A stretch of DNA of 64,000 bases from Molanna angustata (GCA_963576475.1 OY754982.1:9092261-9156260); one strand, 5' to 3'; numbered from the stretch's first letter, positions 36,701 to 42,575 are shown. Notes: generated from the letters alone by a model not told the origin. A program made the numbers and translations.

Positions 36701-37209
36701 TATGTTTTGTAGTAACTAATATTCTAGATTACAAGTTAGTCGTCAGCAAAAAGTTCCAGACTACAGTACTCTATACCCACACTGCCTTGCAAAACATTTG
36801 TCTGATCATTGTATGTCTACTGGATATTATTAAATTGATACGATTTGCAAAAAAATTAAGTAATGAATGAATTGTTTTCAAACCTTCTTGTGAATAGTAT
36901 ATATACATACATAAACATGTGTCCGTTTTTATTGATCACCAATTTTATATTATATTATATTTTTCAGTTTTCTACAATTCTGCTGTGTTGATTGAAATGA
37001 TCCTTCTAAGTATATGGGCGCGTTATTTGTACAAGAAATCTCTACCACAAATAGAGGCCAAAGAGTTCGGTATACAACAGGTTCGTTCGTTGCCCACCAT
37101 AAGTAGCATGACTGACAATCGGAATGAATATGAGGAAACAAATATACCAAACAATCAAACCACCACAAATGGTATAGACAAACAAGACTTTATTGTTGTA
37201 AGATTTTAG
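3627..37209 (+). CDS. Organic solute transporter alpha-like protein (SLC51A/OST-alpha family), 7 coding exons
   Basis: Joining 3627-3789, 20518-20669, 31567-31715, 34745-34831, 35289-35385, 36008-36260 and 36968-37209 gives 1143 nt, i.e. 380 residues plus TAG, with every junction GT-AG and in frame. The product is a polytopic membrane protein: a soluble N-terminus of about 55 residues, hydrophobic segments near 59-78, 96-117, 125-147, 188-212, 225-246, 258-275 and 300-318, and a polar C-terminal tail from about 325. The cysteine-rich cytosolic motif (CCCWPCC, about 168-174) and the SGGE motif (about 147-150) are hallmarks of the Solute_trans_a family. Vertebrate OST-alpha moves bile acids and steroid conjugates across the basolateral membrane with a beta partner; the insect substrate is not known and no beta gene is visible here. 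TMEM184 shares the Pfam family but fits the core sequence less well. Length is normal for the family. Introns 1 and 2 (16.7 and 10.9 kb) are filled with mobile elements. No frameshift or premature stop is present. Confidence 0.92.
3893..4433. mobile_element. MITE with GGTTACCA ends
   Basis: AGGTTACCATATCTCAGG at the left and CATCTGGTAACCCT at the right are imperfect inverted repeats, and CTCAGGA/TCAGGAC motifs repeat inside both ends. No coding capacity. Begins about 100 bases after exon 1. Confidence 0.5.
4445..4740. mobile_element. Foldback MITE (296 bp)
   Basis: The left arm (ACAATTTTTAACGTCTC) and right arm are complementary. The inner arms share the block GTGATCACGTAAACCAGC in opposite orientation (complement near 4530, direct near 4642). 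One-armed relatives are at 29740 and 35535. Confidence 0.7.
4741..5835. other. Intron 1 stretch, nothing firm
   Basis: AT-rich; contains a small hairpin (GGTGTTAATTTAAAAAAAATTAACACC-like pairing near 4860-4886) and no domain-bearing frame. Confidence 0.4.
5836..6185 (+). mobile_element. LINE 3' end (same family as 16121-17066)
   Basis: Begins at TTTTGCACAGCACTACTAC, includes the codon-like block for GVVWFNQ, the 3' hairpin CGAGTGCTTGCACTC near 6076 and an AT-rich tail. A 5'-truncated copy. Confidence 0.6.
6651..7070 (+). mobile_element. Helitron-like element, 3'-truncated copy
   Basis: Begins TCCAACTGTCGATTTG after an A, continues through the ACATATCGACAATG segment, the GGCTTCGCAGCATATA segment and a C-run microsatellite remnant at 6866, and breaks off near GGTATAAGCC. 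Confidence 0.7.
7530..8169. mobile_element. Non-autonomous hAT element (640 bp)
   Basis: Starts CAGTGATTCCCAAAGTGG and ends GTTTGGGAACCTCTG, a classical hAT inverted repeat. It is flanked by a perfect 8-bp duplication CATTAAAT (7522-7529 and 8170-8177). Internal GGGGTCTA/GGGGTCCA motifs recur near both ends. A SINE is nested at about 7894-8095. Confidence 0.9.
7894..8095 (+). mobile_element. tRNA-derived SINE (family B) nested in the hAT element
   Basis: CGGCCTTCGTGGCTCAGTTGG (A box) and GGTTCGATTCCCGGTGG (B box), followed by the body GTCTGGATCTGTGAAGTCTC and TGGGTGCGTGTTAAATTAAT. A second copy is at 56184, and body fragments occur near 6290 and 47490. Confidence 0.75.
8810..9233 (+). mobile_element. 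5'-truncated RTE-like LINE with 13-bp target duplication
   Basis: Flanked by the identical 13-mer AAGGTTAAAGCCT (8797-8809 and 9234-9246). It codes for the end of an endonuclease/RT polyprotein (NTLRWFGQMGRMNEERLTKK, then RGRGRPRKGW and [13 protein letters not shown]) and ends in a TATGTATG microsatellite tail. One stop lies upstream of the frame. Relatives at 13020, 44444 and 52500. Confidence 0.85.
9510..10852. mobile_element. Long MITE with internal 313-bp and 149-bp tandem repeats
   Basis: Starts GAGTGGGTTGTGGCC followed by AACTCTCCACAC, and ends GTGTGGAGAGTAAAAA. Two diverged 313-bp repeats (anchor CAGGAATATA at 9591 and 9904) are followed by a 149-bp pair (CGGACTTATAGTTTGGGCTG at about 10490 and 10639) and ACGGCGT triplicates at 10685-10706. 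Same end sequences as 17670, 51265 and 53287. Confidence 0.6.
10853..11535. other. Intron 1 stretch, nothing recognised
   Basis: AT-rich, without long frames or repeats shared within this window. The same holds for 8178-8796 (apart from TTTA-rich text at 8550-8590), 11717-12153 and 12625-13019. Confidence 0.35.
11536..11716 (+). mobile_element. tRNA-derived SINE (family C)
   Basis: CCGCCGTGGCACAGTTGATT and TGGGTTCGATCCC form tRNA-like A and B boxes; the body has CTTCTCTGGCCAGGAA and CTCGCCACTAGTGCAGG. Related fragments lie at 46975-47110 and 62083-62205. Confidence 0.62.
12158..12624. mobile_element. TTAA-flanked MITE (467 bp)
   Basis: TTAA at 12154-12157 and 12625-12628 flank imperfect inverted ends (GAAGACATATAACGC, and GGGGCCATATACACC from the other side). 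TTAA duplication suggests piggyBac-type mobilisation. Copies at 16071-17474 (minus) and 19047-19457. Confidence 0.6.
13020..13715 (+). mobile_element. RTE-like LINE fragment
   Basis: Longest copy of this family here: the frame 13122-13499 codes for [20 protein letters not shown] and TYASETWICQKAHEIRINAI, typical C-terminal RT text, interrupted by stop codons, with degenerate GRGR...GW text after 13500. The YIYL block before it is in another frame, so there is at least one frameshift. TATG tail at 13696-13711. Confidence 0.78.
14080..14412 (+). repeat. Minisatellite, 8 units of 41-43 bp
   Basis: Head-to-tail units of GTTTAAAAAA...AAGAAATGAGAGGAAG-TATTATAATCT, with small length changes in the A-run and a few substitutions. 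Confidence 0.92.
14413..16066. other. Intron 1 stretch, nothing recognised
   Basis: 1.65 kb of AT-rich sequence; GCAACTCGCTCACGCGAGTC at 14577-14596 contains a short hairpin also present in part at 1562-1580. No gene. Confidence 0.4.
16121..17066 (+). mobile_element. 5'-truncated non-LTR retrotransposon
   Basis: Encodes the C-terminal part of a reverse transcriptase: NEIKYLGVIIDSNLKWKTQI is a standard post-catalytic block, followed by MQYGIVAWGG. After the G-run at 16454-16467 the frame shifts and continues to HLLFD at 16853. A conserved 3' hairpin (16939-16972) and a poly-A tract end it. It is inserted in a TTAA-flanked MITE. Two further truncated 3' ends lie at 5836 and 42711. Confidence 0.82.
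16219..16856 (+). pseudogene. Reverse transcriptase C-terminal remnant, frameshifted in a poly-G run
   Basis: Two overlapping frames, 16219-16494 and 16452-16856, belong to one protein; the break lies in a run of 14 G. The expected junction is roughly AWGGAYKTSILPLEI, so the run length is wrong for the frame. The catalytic YADD region is not included. It could be a real decay mutation or a homopolymer sequencing error. Confidence 0.75.
17670..18170 (+). mobile_element. GAGTGGGTTGTGGCC-type MITE, 3'-truncated
   Basis: GAGTGGGTTGTGGCC, ACTCCTCAC and CCAAGTCACTCCACAAAG at the start, then the body with GTCTATAATCGATAAA; the closing inverted repeat is missing. Confidence 0.6.
18171..19046. other. 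Intron 1 stretch, nothing recognised
   Basis: AT-rich; only a short ATTTATATGACTGTAAAT-like inverted segment near 18240. 19743-20254 is similar. Confidence 0.35.
19047..19457 (+). mobile_element. TTAA-type MITE, diverged copy
   Basis: TGCACTATGAAGTTATG to GTTTAGGTTTATACGCC follows the 12158 copy block by block; the terminal TTAA sites have decayed. Confidence 0.55.
19579..19742 (+). mobile_element. tRNA-derived SINE (family A)
   Basis: Head with GTGGCAGAGCAG (A-box region) and CGAGTTCGAATCCTGCC (B box), spaced as in a tRNA, followed by the shared body GATTTCGTTCACCTAAGCAC and the tail AACAAGGACATATTC. It is a retroposed element, not a tRNA gene: it lacks a foldable acceptor stem and several copies share the non-tRNA body. 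Confidence 0.72.
20255..20455 (+). repeat. Interspersed repeat, GAGCCGGGTAATCG type
   Basis: AGAGCCGGGTAATCGAAAATAC, CATCTCACATAGTTCTGC and TGAGGTTCACCACTCATTC recur at 43270-43405 and 61790-61985. Class unknown; lies just before exon 2. Confidence 0.55.
20518..20669 (+). CDS. OST-alpha-like coding exon 2 (TM1 and start of TM2)
   Basis: Acceptor TTTTCAG ends at 20517 and donor GTGAGT starts at 20670. It codes residues 55-105, including the first membrane segment (YVLYIGGGLAVVVMLLLYL). Phase is 1 in and 0 out, matching exons 1 and 3. A Helitron copy begins only 36 bases after the donor. Confidence 0.92.
20706..21345 (+). mobile_element. Helitron-like element, internally deleted copy next to exon 2
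   Basis: Its 5' end (TCCAACTGTCGATTCG, preceded by A) lies 36 bases past the exon 2 donor. The microsatellite core is missing, and the 3' part (GTGACGACATCG, then CTGACATACATACC) follows. The terminal CTAG end is absent. Confidence 0.65.
21400..21510 (+). repeat. Interspersed repeat shared with 25310-25400 and 45845-45930
   Basis: GATGATGGAACTCACGAG is the complement of sequence near 25340, and TTCATACAAAATTTGCTGAC...ACATCTAGTATATTAT is found inverted near 45865-45905. Boundaries and class unknown. Confidence 0.45.
22120..23387 (-). mobile_element. Helitron-like element carrying a foldback MITE
   Basis: On the minus strand it runs from TCCAATCGTCGATTTG (23387) to the hairpin and CAACTA end near 22120, where the final G of CTAG is lost. 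It is interrupted at 22371-22756 by a palindromic element; without it the length is close to that of other copies. Confidence 0.72.
22371..22756. mobile_element. Palindromic TA-flanked MITE (386 bp)
   Basis: Almost the whole element folds back on itself. The outer about 50 bases match with one mismatch, starting CCCCCTATTTAGTAACTATT on the left and its complement on the right. TA lies on both sides (22369-22370, 22757-22758), suggesting Tc1/mariner-type mobilisation. Non-coding. Confidence 0.78.
24106..24165 (-). repeat. Scrap of the 28526 foldback family
   Basis: CAGCCCCCCCCCTAGAC and GTGTCATTTAGCTCAAG are the complement of 28620-28660. Confidence 0.55.
24561..24615 (-). mobile_element. GAGTGGGTTGTGGCC-type MITE, terminal scrap
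   Basis: The complement of ACTCCTCTCTACCCC and GGGATATAGTGGGGAGTTAT matches the 3' end of 51265-51828. Confidence 0.45.
25400..25449 (-). mobile_element. Helitron-like fragment, left of the pogo insertion
   Basis: ACATGTAGGTATG-TA here and TGTCAGTATAGGATAGTATG right of the pogo element rejoin to the sequence found uninterrupted at 49230-49270 and 50340-50375. This is the pre-insertion target; the other half is 28350-28410. Confidence 0.75.
25452..25476 (+). repeat. Left terminal inverted repeat of the pogo element
   Basis: 25 bases identical to the complement of 28323-28347; preceded by the TA target duplication. Confidence 0.95.
25917..27863 (+). CDS. Pogo/Tigger-type transposase with C-terminal PHD finger (648 aa)
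   Basis: Single-exon transposase. Residues about 14-52 form a psq-type helix-turn-helix (KLKTVARELEICHMTLFRYV). About 75-145 resemble the second, CENP-B/Tc5-type DNA-binding domain (WFTGFLKRNPSLSIR). About 175-385 form the DDE_1 catalytic domain, with D183 (NLDETG), D292 (LLLDNHSSH) and D328 (HNLQPLDVG); the last two are separated by 35 residues (DD35D), so all three acidic residues are present. A long acidic, then Lys/Arg-rich linker (about 400-590, nuclear-localisation-like) leads to a PHD zinc finger with C596, C599, C615, C618, H623, C626, C637 and C640. The protein would cut and paste the surrounding element. The ATG lies directly after an in-frame TAG region. Domestication cannot be ruled out, but intact inverted repeats and a TA duplication favour a young mobile copy. 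Confidence 0.95.
   Translation: MRNYKRKTERGKTSVELLQRAADAVIKDGRKLKTVARELEICHMTLFRYVRKLKAGVTPTVGYYSRQVFHHDREEAMAKYLQKCASIYFGLLPEEVRKLAYNCAVKFDMPNIPASWHKNQEAGADWFTGFLKRNPSLSIRTPEATSAGRASSFNRHNVREFFAKLGDVILKHNLLPSRIWNLDETGVTTVLKPKKIVATKGVKQVGAIVSAERGTLVTVELAASASGNTIPPMFIFPRLKYKDLFLRDGPPESIGAGNSSGWMTTTEFLIYMDHFIKHTKPTPDDPVLLLLDNHSSHVDIDVVEKAKTNSVIMLSFPPHCTHNLQPLDVGVNGPFKTYCAKAESNWLHNNPGKTMSIYEIPGIVKNAWPLAATPTNIINAFKKAGISPYNPDIFTDEDFAPSFVTDRPMAINIYRPNDTNTLQETDINEEPRIQETVEVEEPQVEHMEAIQNSEPRQITPELMHMDELQPGPSNISNISTNVLIQSTSDIFSPEAVKPLPKAPPRLSTTSRRRIRKSAILTDTPEKNALAEEKARKEKSKSKTKAMEKRIGNGKGTRKGKGKNKINHTNVKQVVKRKVLQDNDPESDINDSLEWYCIICCDSYSNSQPREQWIECILCKNWAHLKCLDLDDVHSYVCLNCNSDDDDSM
28323..28347 (-). 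repeat. Right terminal inverted repeat of the pogo element
   Basis: Exact inverted match to 25452-25476, followed by TA. Symmetry stops immediately inside the repeat. Confidence 0.95.
28350..28410 (-). mobile_element. Helitron-like fragment, right of the pogo insertion
   Basis: Continues the Helitron copy broken at 25449: GATAGTATGGAGGTCAATCC followed by CCTACCCAGAATATGAAAAT, as in copies at 33150-33200 and 49250-49295. Confidence 0.7.
28526..28660. repeat. Foldback repeat with long hairpin
   Basis: GTATGGAAGTGACAGTTG and its complement pair around TCACATGACAGG; the outer arms AAGAAAAGATAAC / GTTATCTTTTCTT pair too. The downstream GAGCTAAATGACACC...CTAGGGGGGCTGA recurs inverted at 24106-24165. 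Confidence 0.75.
28661..29620. other. Intron 2 stretch, nothing recognised
   Basis: No coding domain; repeated CTGGCTGG/GCTGGCTG motifs at 29255-29275 only. Confidence 0.35.
29626..29655. repeat. Perfect GC-rich hairpin, probable LINE 3' end
   Basis: CGGGCTTATTGCC pairs with GGCAATAAGCCCG around ATTA. AATAAAATAAATAAATA follows at 29685, suggesting the 3' end of a retroposed element. Confidence 0.6.
29740..30040 (+). mobile_element. Foldback-MITE relative, one arm
   Basis: TTTCTCAATAGATGGCGTTG, then GGTGAACGTTGCGCAAG, AAGTGATCACGTAAACCAGC and CCAACTTCGTCC in the order seen at 35535, sharing the right arm of the 4445 element. Confidence 0.55.
30058..30253 (+). mobile_element. LINE 3' end with GAA tail
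   Basis: GGAAGACGCAGGTTGCGATGG...GACAGACGGGGTTGGAGGC encodes the RRRLRWQDEV and AEDRRGWRQKLKEAKAR text of RT C-termini; it ends GCCATCGAATAAGAAGAAG. Same family as 57472 (minus). Confidence 0.65.
30680..30950 (+). mobile_element. LINE C-terminal fragment
   Basis: KLKETRLRWYGHIGHAMRRK is encoded near 30700-30765, followed by degenerate sequence (RRANPG...) and AGAAGAAG. Broken. Confidence 0.5.
31567..31715 (+). CDS. OST-alpha-like coding exon 3 (TM2-TM3, SGGE motif)
   Basis: Acceptor TTTCAG ends at 31566. It codes residues 106-154 and two bases of codon 155. Two donors are possible: GTAAGG at 31711 and GTTAGA at 31716. Only the second keeps the frame into exon 4, because splicing at 31711 puts a TGA in exon 4, so the weaker-looking site is chosen. 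The exon includes the family motif SGGE. Confidence 0.9.
32103..32695 (-). mobile_element. LINE 3' end with TAAA tail
   Basis: The minus-strand frame 32682-32419 codes for RNGRLNYLFYVPRSNTNSNQ and FIKRACNFYNVNLSASI, the usual end of a CR1/Jockey-type RT ORF. The 3' UTR runs to a TAAATAAATAAA tail at 32103-32118. Confidence 0.7.
32731..32885 (+). mobile_element. tRNA-derived SINE (family A)
   Basis: GTGACAGAGCGATTAGCGCG and CGCGAGTACGAATTCTGCC followed by the family body and tail (CAAGGACATTATC). In transporter intron 3. Confidence 0.68.
33012..33546 (-). mobile_element. Helitron-like element, 3' half
   Basis: Begins at the CTAG end (plus strand CTAGTTGCATGTAACACATG) preceded by A, and carries the CCTACCCAGAATATGAAAAC and GTCGTCACTAAATTCAATTT segments. 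It stops near 33546 before the microsatellite core. Confidence 0.68.
33558..33741. mobile_element. Palindromic MITE, AAGTCTG-type
   Basis: GGGAGGGCAAGTCTG at the left and AGACTTACACC at the right; inner arms with ACCCATATCATGGAT and its complement, and AATCAAAAC near both ends. Confidence 0.7.
34216..34520. mobile_element. Tigger/pogo-type MITE (305 bp) in transporter intron 3
   Basis: CAGTAGACCCGAAGTAATCC at the left and CGCGGGTCTACTACTACTG at the right, with TA on both sides (34214-34215, 34521-34522). The CAGTAG...CCG start resembles vertebrate Tigger ends and differs from the ends of the 25452 element, so that transposase is not its obvious mobiliser. Confidence 0.75.
34745..34831 (+). 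CDS. OST-alpha-like coding exon 4 (cysteine-rich loop)
   Basis: Acceptor TTTTTGTAG ends at 34744; donor GTATGA starts at 34832. This short 87-nt exon codes residues 155-183 plus two bases, including the motif SPCCCWPCCLLP that is diagnostic of OST-alpha relatives. Confidence 0.88.
35289..35385 (+). CDS. OST-alpha-like coding exon 5 (TM4)
   Basis: Acceptor TTTTTCAG ends at 35288; donor GTAATA starts at 35386. It codes residues 184-216 with a leucine-rich membrane helix ending in MWAEEQ. Confidence 0.9.
35535..35815 (+). mobile_element. Foldback-MITE relative, one arm
   Basis: Same order of blocks as 29740-30040 (CAATAGATGGCATTAC, GGTGAACGTTGCGCAAGC, TTACGTAAACCAGCC, CCAACATCGTC). In transporter intron 5, between exons 5 and 6. 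Confidence 0.55.
36008..36260 (+). CDS. OST-alpha-like coding exon 6 (TM5-TM6)
   Basis: Acceptor TTTTCAG ends at 36007; the strong donor GTAAGT starts at 36261. It codes residues 217-300 and one base, with two hydrophobic segments (near FLGIWGIVMTF and LVLQLVLLFSKLQGLII) and the conserved ending TSAVYGN. Confidence 0.92.
36456..36822. mobile_element. Diverged relative of the 34216 MITE in transporter intron 6
   Basis: Starts TA-CAGTGGATCCTCGGTAAT and ends GTCTGATCATTGTATGTCTACTG, matching 34216-34520 at both ends with many changes. Confidence 0.5.
36968..37209 (+). CDS. OST-alpha-like coding exon 7 (TM7, C-terminal tail, stop)
   Basis: Acceptor TTTTCAG ends at 36967; stop TAG at 37207-37209. 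It codes residues 301-380: the last membrane helix (YNSAVLIEMILLSIWARYL) followed by a hydrophilic Asn/Thr/Glu-rich cytosolic tail of roughly 55 residues, which is the most variable part of this family. Confidence 0.9.
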
Positions 37210-38187
37210 TTTGAGACTATAATCAATTTTATTGCTGTTTGTTTCTAGTTACAACACAATTATTGCTGCATATTTTAATGATGCATTAATCGTTTTGATG
37301 GTTGTTGTTGTCAGGGTTGCCTAGTGCAAGACTTGTAGAGGGAATATTTCCAATAATCGACTGAAATTTAAACTCAAAGCTTTTGTTGCAGTTATGTTGA
37401 AAATAGTAATCTTTCTGTCGAAAGAAACGCATCCCTGCCAAGGGACAAGAAACACAGTATCAAGCTAAACAATCCTTCCCAAGTGTGTCTGACGATGAAC
37501 AAAATATATAAATATTGTTCACAATAATTTGGAAGGATTCACCAAGAAAAAATAATTGAGATGTAATGTAACGTCTGATGTTCAGTTAGTTAACAATTTT
37601 TGAAGATATTCTCAACGAATTGAACATTTTTTCTGGTTGTCTATGTCACTTTTTATGTCAAAAAATACTAACCCAATCTAAACAATAACTGATATTATAT
37701 TGATTTACATTTGAATTTACAAAGAACAATTGAAAAAAAACAGGCAACTCTAGCTTTTTGTATAATAACAGATAGACAGTGAGCGCTTTTGCACAAGGCA
37801 TGCTTATAATACAATATGCTAATGCTGTAAAAACATAACATACTCTATTTTTGTAATCTTCATTTTGTTTGTGATTGTTCATATTGTAATTAACTATAAG
37901 ATATAATTTATAAGGTATAATACTTTAACTGGTATTGGATACCTACAGATAAAAATGTTTTTGTATTGGAGGCACATTTTTAATCTATTTTGTTCATCCG
38001 TTCATGGATCATTTAAAAATACTTTTGATACCAGATGGGGTTCTAGTTTTTCACTTTCAGATTTACTTAAAAATGTATATGGATTAAGCAGTATGTAATT
38101 TAGATATCTCCTTTGGTCCACTAAAAAAAATATAAATTGTAAAATGACCAGAAAGAACATCCACTGCATTTTATTTAAAAAAAAAAA
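37210..38187 (+). other. Probable 3' UTR and downstream region of the OST-alpha-like gene
   Basis: No coding signal or repeat recognised. No AATAAA candidate stands out; AATAAA motifs at about 38518 and 41447 are far away, so the 3' end is undetermined. Confidence 0.35.
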
Positions 38188-38330
38188 TGATTGTCCTCGT
38201 AATAAGTACATAACGTCCTTATACATTTCCTAAATTGAGCATAAATTATGCTTGTGCTTTAGGTGCACAAATCAGTCGAGGCAGGGTGGGGTTCAAACTC
38301 TCCATCACTGGATTACTATGCCAGCATGAT
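38188..38330 (-). mobile_element. tRNA-derived SINE (family A), diverged
   Basis: The complement shows GAGTTTGAACCCCACCCTGC, GACTGATTTGTGCACC and the AGCACAAGCATAATTTATGC body. Lies about 1 kb past the transporter stop. Confidence 0.55.
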
Positions 38331-38611
38331 CTAAATACTTATAACATTAATAATATATACCTGTTAGATATCTGTAACTCTATAGCTATAATACATATAA
38401 CACTTTTCCATTAACAATGCTATGCTAATCTGTTTGGGCATGTATTGCTTGATATTTTAACACAATGTATTTCTTTTTATTCAATATGGCTTCCATTTTA
38501 AATAATTATTGTTTAAAAATAAAGATTATAAAATGCATGCCATTTACATATGTATACTCAAATCAGTTTTCATTTCCATAATTCCATAATTAACACTAAT
38601 CGATGATTGAC

Positions 38612-38798
38612 CAGGGGGCCGAGTCTCGTCAACCGGCAGAATCAAAACCATCCATGTTTACCCATATCATGGATATAATTATCTTATGGAGTTCTAAAAT
38701 ATCTTAAGATGTCATAGAAATCCATATGATAATCATATCCATGATATGGGTAATCACGAGGATTTTGATTTCGAGGGTTGGACCAGACTTGCCCCCTG
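38612..38798. mobile_element. Palindromic MITE, AAGTCTG-type
   Basis: CAGGGGGCCGAGTC at the left against GACTTGCCCCCTG at the right. The inner inverted blocks ACCCATATCATGGATAT and ATATCCATGATATGGGTAAT are conserved. Confidence 0.75.
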
Positions 38799-39397
38799 AT
38801 TATATGTAAATAAATCAAGAAACATATTTTTGTAACTTTAAATTAGAAACACATTTTTTATGTGTTTATTAAAAATTAGTGATTTTATTATGAAATTATT
38901 TTAATTATGTTTCTATGATATGTTTCGCCAAAGATTACCAATATTTTTTGAGCGTTTAATTTTTTTAAGATTAATTTTTAAAATTTTAATATGGCTTGTA
39001 ATGGACATCCGGAGTATTTTTTCAATTAAGAGACAGAATTAGATGACCTGAACCACGCTATTCTAAACATATTTTATTTTAGAAAAATTCGAAAAGTGGT
39101 TTTTGATTCAGTGACTTATTCAGATATGGAATGTTTTAGTGGGATACTTTTAACCTATGTAGTTTTTAAGTATGTAGTTAACTGTTCATGAATTCTCAAA
39201 ATAATATATATTTATAAATATCCTTTGCATACATATCTGCAAGTAAAAAAAAGACAGCAAATATTTGTTATTCTAGTATACTTGTATGTTTCTTCTATGC
39301 ACCTACTCGTTCAAGGAATAATCTTAACACAATATTTTTTTTAAAAATAAGTATGCATCAATAAAAAAAAACTAAAAATAAAAAACAAAAATAACAA

Positions 39398-39650
39398 TAC
39401 ATGATGAAATTAAAAAAAATAACATATATTTGCGACGTGGCTATTCCAAATTCTAGTAATATTATAAAAACTTTTGATGAAAAAATTAGAAAATACACCT
39501 CTTTAGGTAACGAGATTAAAAGACTTTGGCATTCTCGTAAAATAATAATATTACCGTTCATTATTTCAGCCACTGGCATTATTCCAAAATCATTAATCCG
39601 TAATCTAGAAATTATAGATTTATCGAAAAACTTAATAATAAAAATGTAAA
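39398..39650 (+). mobile_element. Non-LTR RT C-terminal fragment
   Basis: Encodes ICDVAIPNSSNIIKTFDEKI, then RKYTSLGNEIKRLW and ILPFIISATGIIPKSLIRNL, a block found at the end of many LINE polyproteins. TAA-rich sequence follows at 39900-39915. It lies between the two convergent genes. Confidence 0.68.
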
Positions 39651-40156
39651 AAACGGTAATAATGAATACATGTAGAATTGTTAAAGATTTTTTAAACGTT
39701 AATATTCGGGAATCAGTAGGGTTGTTAGGTAGTATAGAGACCTCCTCAGAGCCTAATCCTTTGATATGTTAAGTATCTGGATGGGTGAACTATTCCCAAT
39801 TGAAAGCTTGATGATGCGTTTGTTGCATTTTATTTTGCTCTTTTAAATAATTTACAATTTACGCATTGATCTGCTAATTCTTTTGAGGAAGTGTATAATG
39901 ATAATAATAATAATTGAGTGTTATTATTTGTAGTGCTTAATTGTTATTAATATCATTAGTAAATCGGCCAGCGCCGTATAAAAAAAAACTACTACTACTT
40001 TTTTATAACTAAATATTTAATCTACGGAATTTGTACAACACAAGTGAAAAATTATTTGAAAAATGATATTATAAATGAAATTATTTATAAAAATAAATAA
40101 AAACACATAGTTTCAATTTACAAATAAGAATGATTTAAAAAAGCTTAAGCGCTTTC

Positions 40157-40228
40157 GCTGAATACAGCCGGCATCCTTAGAGGGCAAGAATCAAACTCTG
40201 AGGATGCCGGTTGTGCTGTTCGGCGAAA
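40157..40228. repeat. Imperfect hairpin in the convergent intergenic region
   Basis: TTCGCTGAATACAGCCGGCA and CATCCTTAGAG pair with CTCTGAGGATGCCGG and TGCTGTTCGGCGAA across a 13-base loop. GC-rich in very AT-rich surroundings. Confidence 0.65.
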
Positions 40229-42274
40229 ACACATTAAAGTAATTTTCATTTGTGGATAAAAACTATATGTTTTTATTTACTTTCATAAATAATTTAATTT
40301 ATAATTATTAACTTTCACTGGGTTACGGAAAAAAAATTGAAATTATTATAAATGATATTGTAAACTTTAAAATATTATTTATATTATATTAAAAATATTT
40401 TTTCCACTCCTTGCATGTTTAAAAAACGCATGAATATGCATGTAGAGATAAAGAAATATACATCTTTACATGTATACCTAACAATATAAACCTAAATATT
40501 TATTATTTCTTTCACAGGAATTGAATAAGTGAAACACAGGAAGATATATGGTTTAATAAGTAAGAGTCAAGCTATTTAGATCTTTATGGCAATTGTGATT
40601 TAGATATAATTTTTTTATGATATTCTCATTATTTTGCATAGAAGTACAGATAGATTTGAATTATTATTATATAAATTTGTATAAGATAGAGATGAAATCT
40701 ACAAACATAATAAGGATGATAAATATGTTATAATCAATTTAAGATTATGATGAACTTATTGATAAAATACAATTATTTGATTTCCCAAATAAAATAATAT
40801 TCAACAAAACATAAAAAATTCCTCAAATATAGAACTAAAATGATTTAGTATAATGTACCTGCTTATATGAAAAATATATGTGAAAAATATTGGTTATTTA
40901 AAAATGTTTGAATAAAACCAATTTATGTATAAGGCCATTATGTACGAAAGTATCTATGTACGAAAGATTGTATAGCATTCAAACCACTGCTTATCCCAAT
41001 AGGGACACAGCATGATAATAAGTATGAATGATTGTTTGACATTTAATAAAAATGAACAAAAAAGTAACAAAATAATATTTGCTTTAATGTGCTAGAAATA
41101 ATGTTATCTCTTATAATAAACTGAAAAGAATATCCAACAAAAGATATTTTTGAAACAATAAAATTATTTTTTGAAAGGTTTCATAACAAGCCCATTTCAT
41201 GAAACAAATACTTCATTTATATCCATACATCCTTTTATATTACTTTGACTTTACAAAATTTCGTTGTTGTTTGTAGTTTATTATTTGAATATTTATGCTA
41301 GGGGTAACTCAATGTTCTGTATTTTATATTTAATAAGTGGCACTAAATGTTACTTAATTCTTTTTATAAATATTCGTGTAAATCACGCAAATTGTAAATA
41401 TTTCATTTTACCTTCATGGTTTCATTAATATTATTAAATATATGTGTAAATAAAACATGGTATTCTTATTTATTATCAACCTTGTTCTTCTTGATATAAT
41501 TCATTACAATGTTGTTAGGTAGTGATCAACAAAATAGTAACATGTATCAGTGGTTTGAATCAATCTTTAAACGACACTGTTCATACATCTACCACCTGTT
41601 ATCTTCAAAAATGTATATTTTTTTGTTAAAATTTCTTAAAACACACAACATTGAACTGTAAATTCATTTTGAACTTTTTATATTCTCCTTAAACTGCTTC
41701 AAACCTTCCTTTTTATGTATTTATACTTTAATTCAAGGCATATAGCACTCTAAATAGGGTGAATTGCCATATAAAGCAAAAAAAAGTAACATAAGAAGAA
41801 GTAACAATAATAATTAAAAAGGTAATACATTATATTAATAAATTAATTTTATTATGATTTTTTTTTACATTATTTCCCGTACCGTAGGCAATTTCTGCCA
41901 GTCAACCACAAAGGTGATTGTTTGTCATGAATTTGTTTCAACACAGTTATTGGGAATGGTATGGATCTAAGTAAATCTAAAGTTTTGAAGATCATCCAGC
42001 TCCATGTTCTGGAACTCAAGTATTTTCATTAGGGAGAGAATTTTGTGATATCTTTTATAAGTTCCATAGCTCATTTAGTAAGCTGTGGTAAACACCATAT
42101 TTAGGAATAATGTGTAAAGTATTAGGATTGACAAGTCAGGATGAATCAACAAATTGTTTGATGCACTGACAAGGACGCAAATACTTTTCTAAATTGGTAG
42201 GTGAAAGGTTAGAAAAAATATCTGGGATATGGTAAGTATTGAATACACAAACACAAATATATTAAAAACTTGTT
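40229..42274. other. Convergent intergenic stretch, nothing recognised
   Basis: About 2 kb of AT-rich DNA between the two genes, without frames that resemble proteins; may include an extended 3' UTR of the transporter gene. Confidence 0.4.
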
Positions 42275-42280
42275 TTTATT
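42275..42280 (-). terminator. Probable PSMA3 polyadenylation signal (AATAAA)
   Basis: TTTATT on the plus strand reads AATAAA on the minus strand, 118 bases past the PSMA3 stop. This gives a short 3' UTR. AATAAA is common in this AT-rich DNA, so the call rests on position. Confidence 0.5.
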
Positions 42281-42397
42281 AAAAAAAAATCAGTTGTACA
42301 ACAGATGAAGTACTCTTCAAGATTTAATAGTATATTTTTTCAATTTTAGTTTGATTTTAATCCGCACATATTTTTGTGATAGAATGTTTAGATGAAT

Positions 42398-42575
42398 TTA
42401 CATATCTTCGTTGTCGGAATCTGAATCTTCTTGTAGCGCTTGCTTGGCAGTCCTTTCAGCCTCCTGCAGAACATTCTGTGGTACTCTTTGATGGACTCCG
42501 TTTGTTATTTCACCGACCCACGAGAGCTCCAGTTCAAAGTTTTTGTCCTTAAGTTCATCATGGACTAAGTAAATT
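42398..42575 (-). CDS. PSMA3: PSMA3 coding exon 5 (C-terminus and stop)
   Basis: Acceptor TTGTTACAG before 42575. It codes the end of the protein (residues 197-255) and TAA at 42400-42398. The intron to exon 4 is about 3.1 kb and has been colonised by at least two LINE fragments. Confidence 0.95.

Noticed and set aside
36719..36770. Possible extra transporter exon (after TTCTAG at 36724)
   Set aside because: Exon 6 joins exon 7 in frame without it, the translated text does not match the family, and the segment lies in a MITE.
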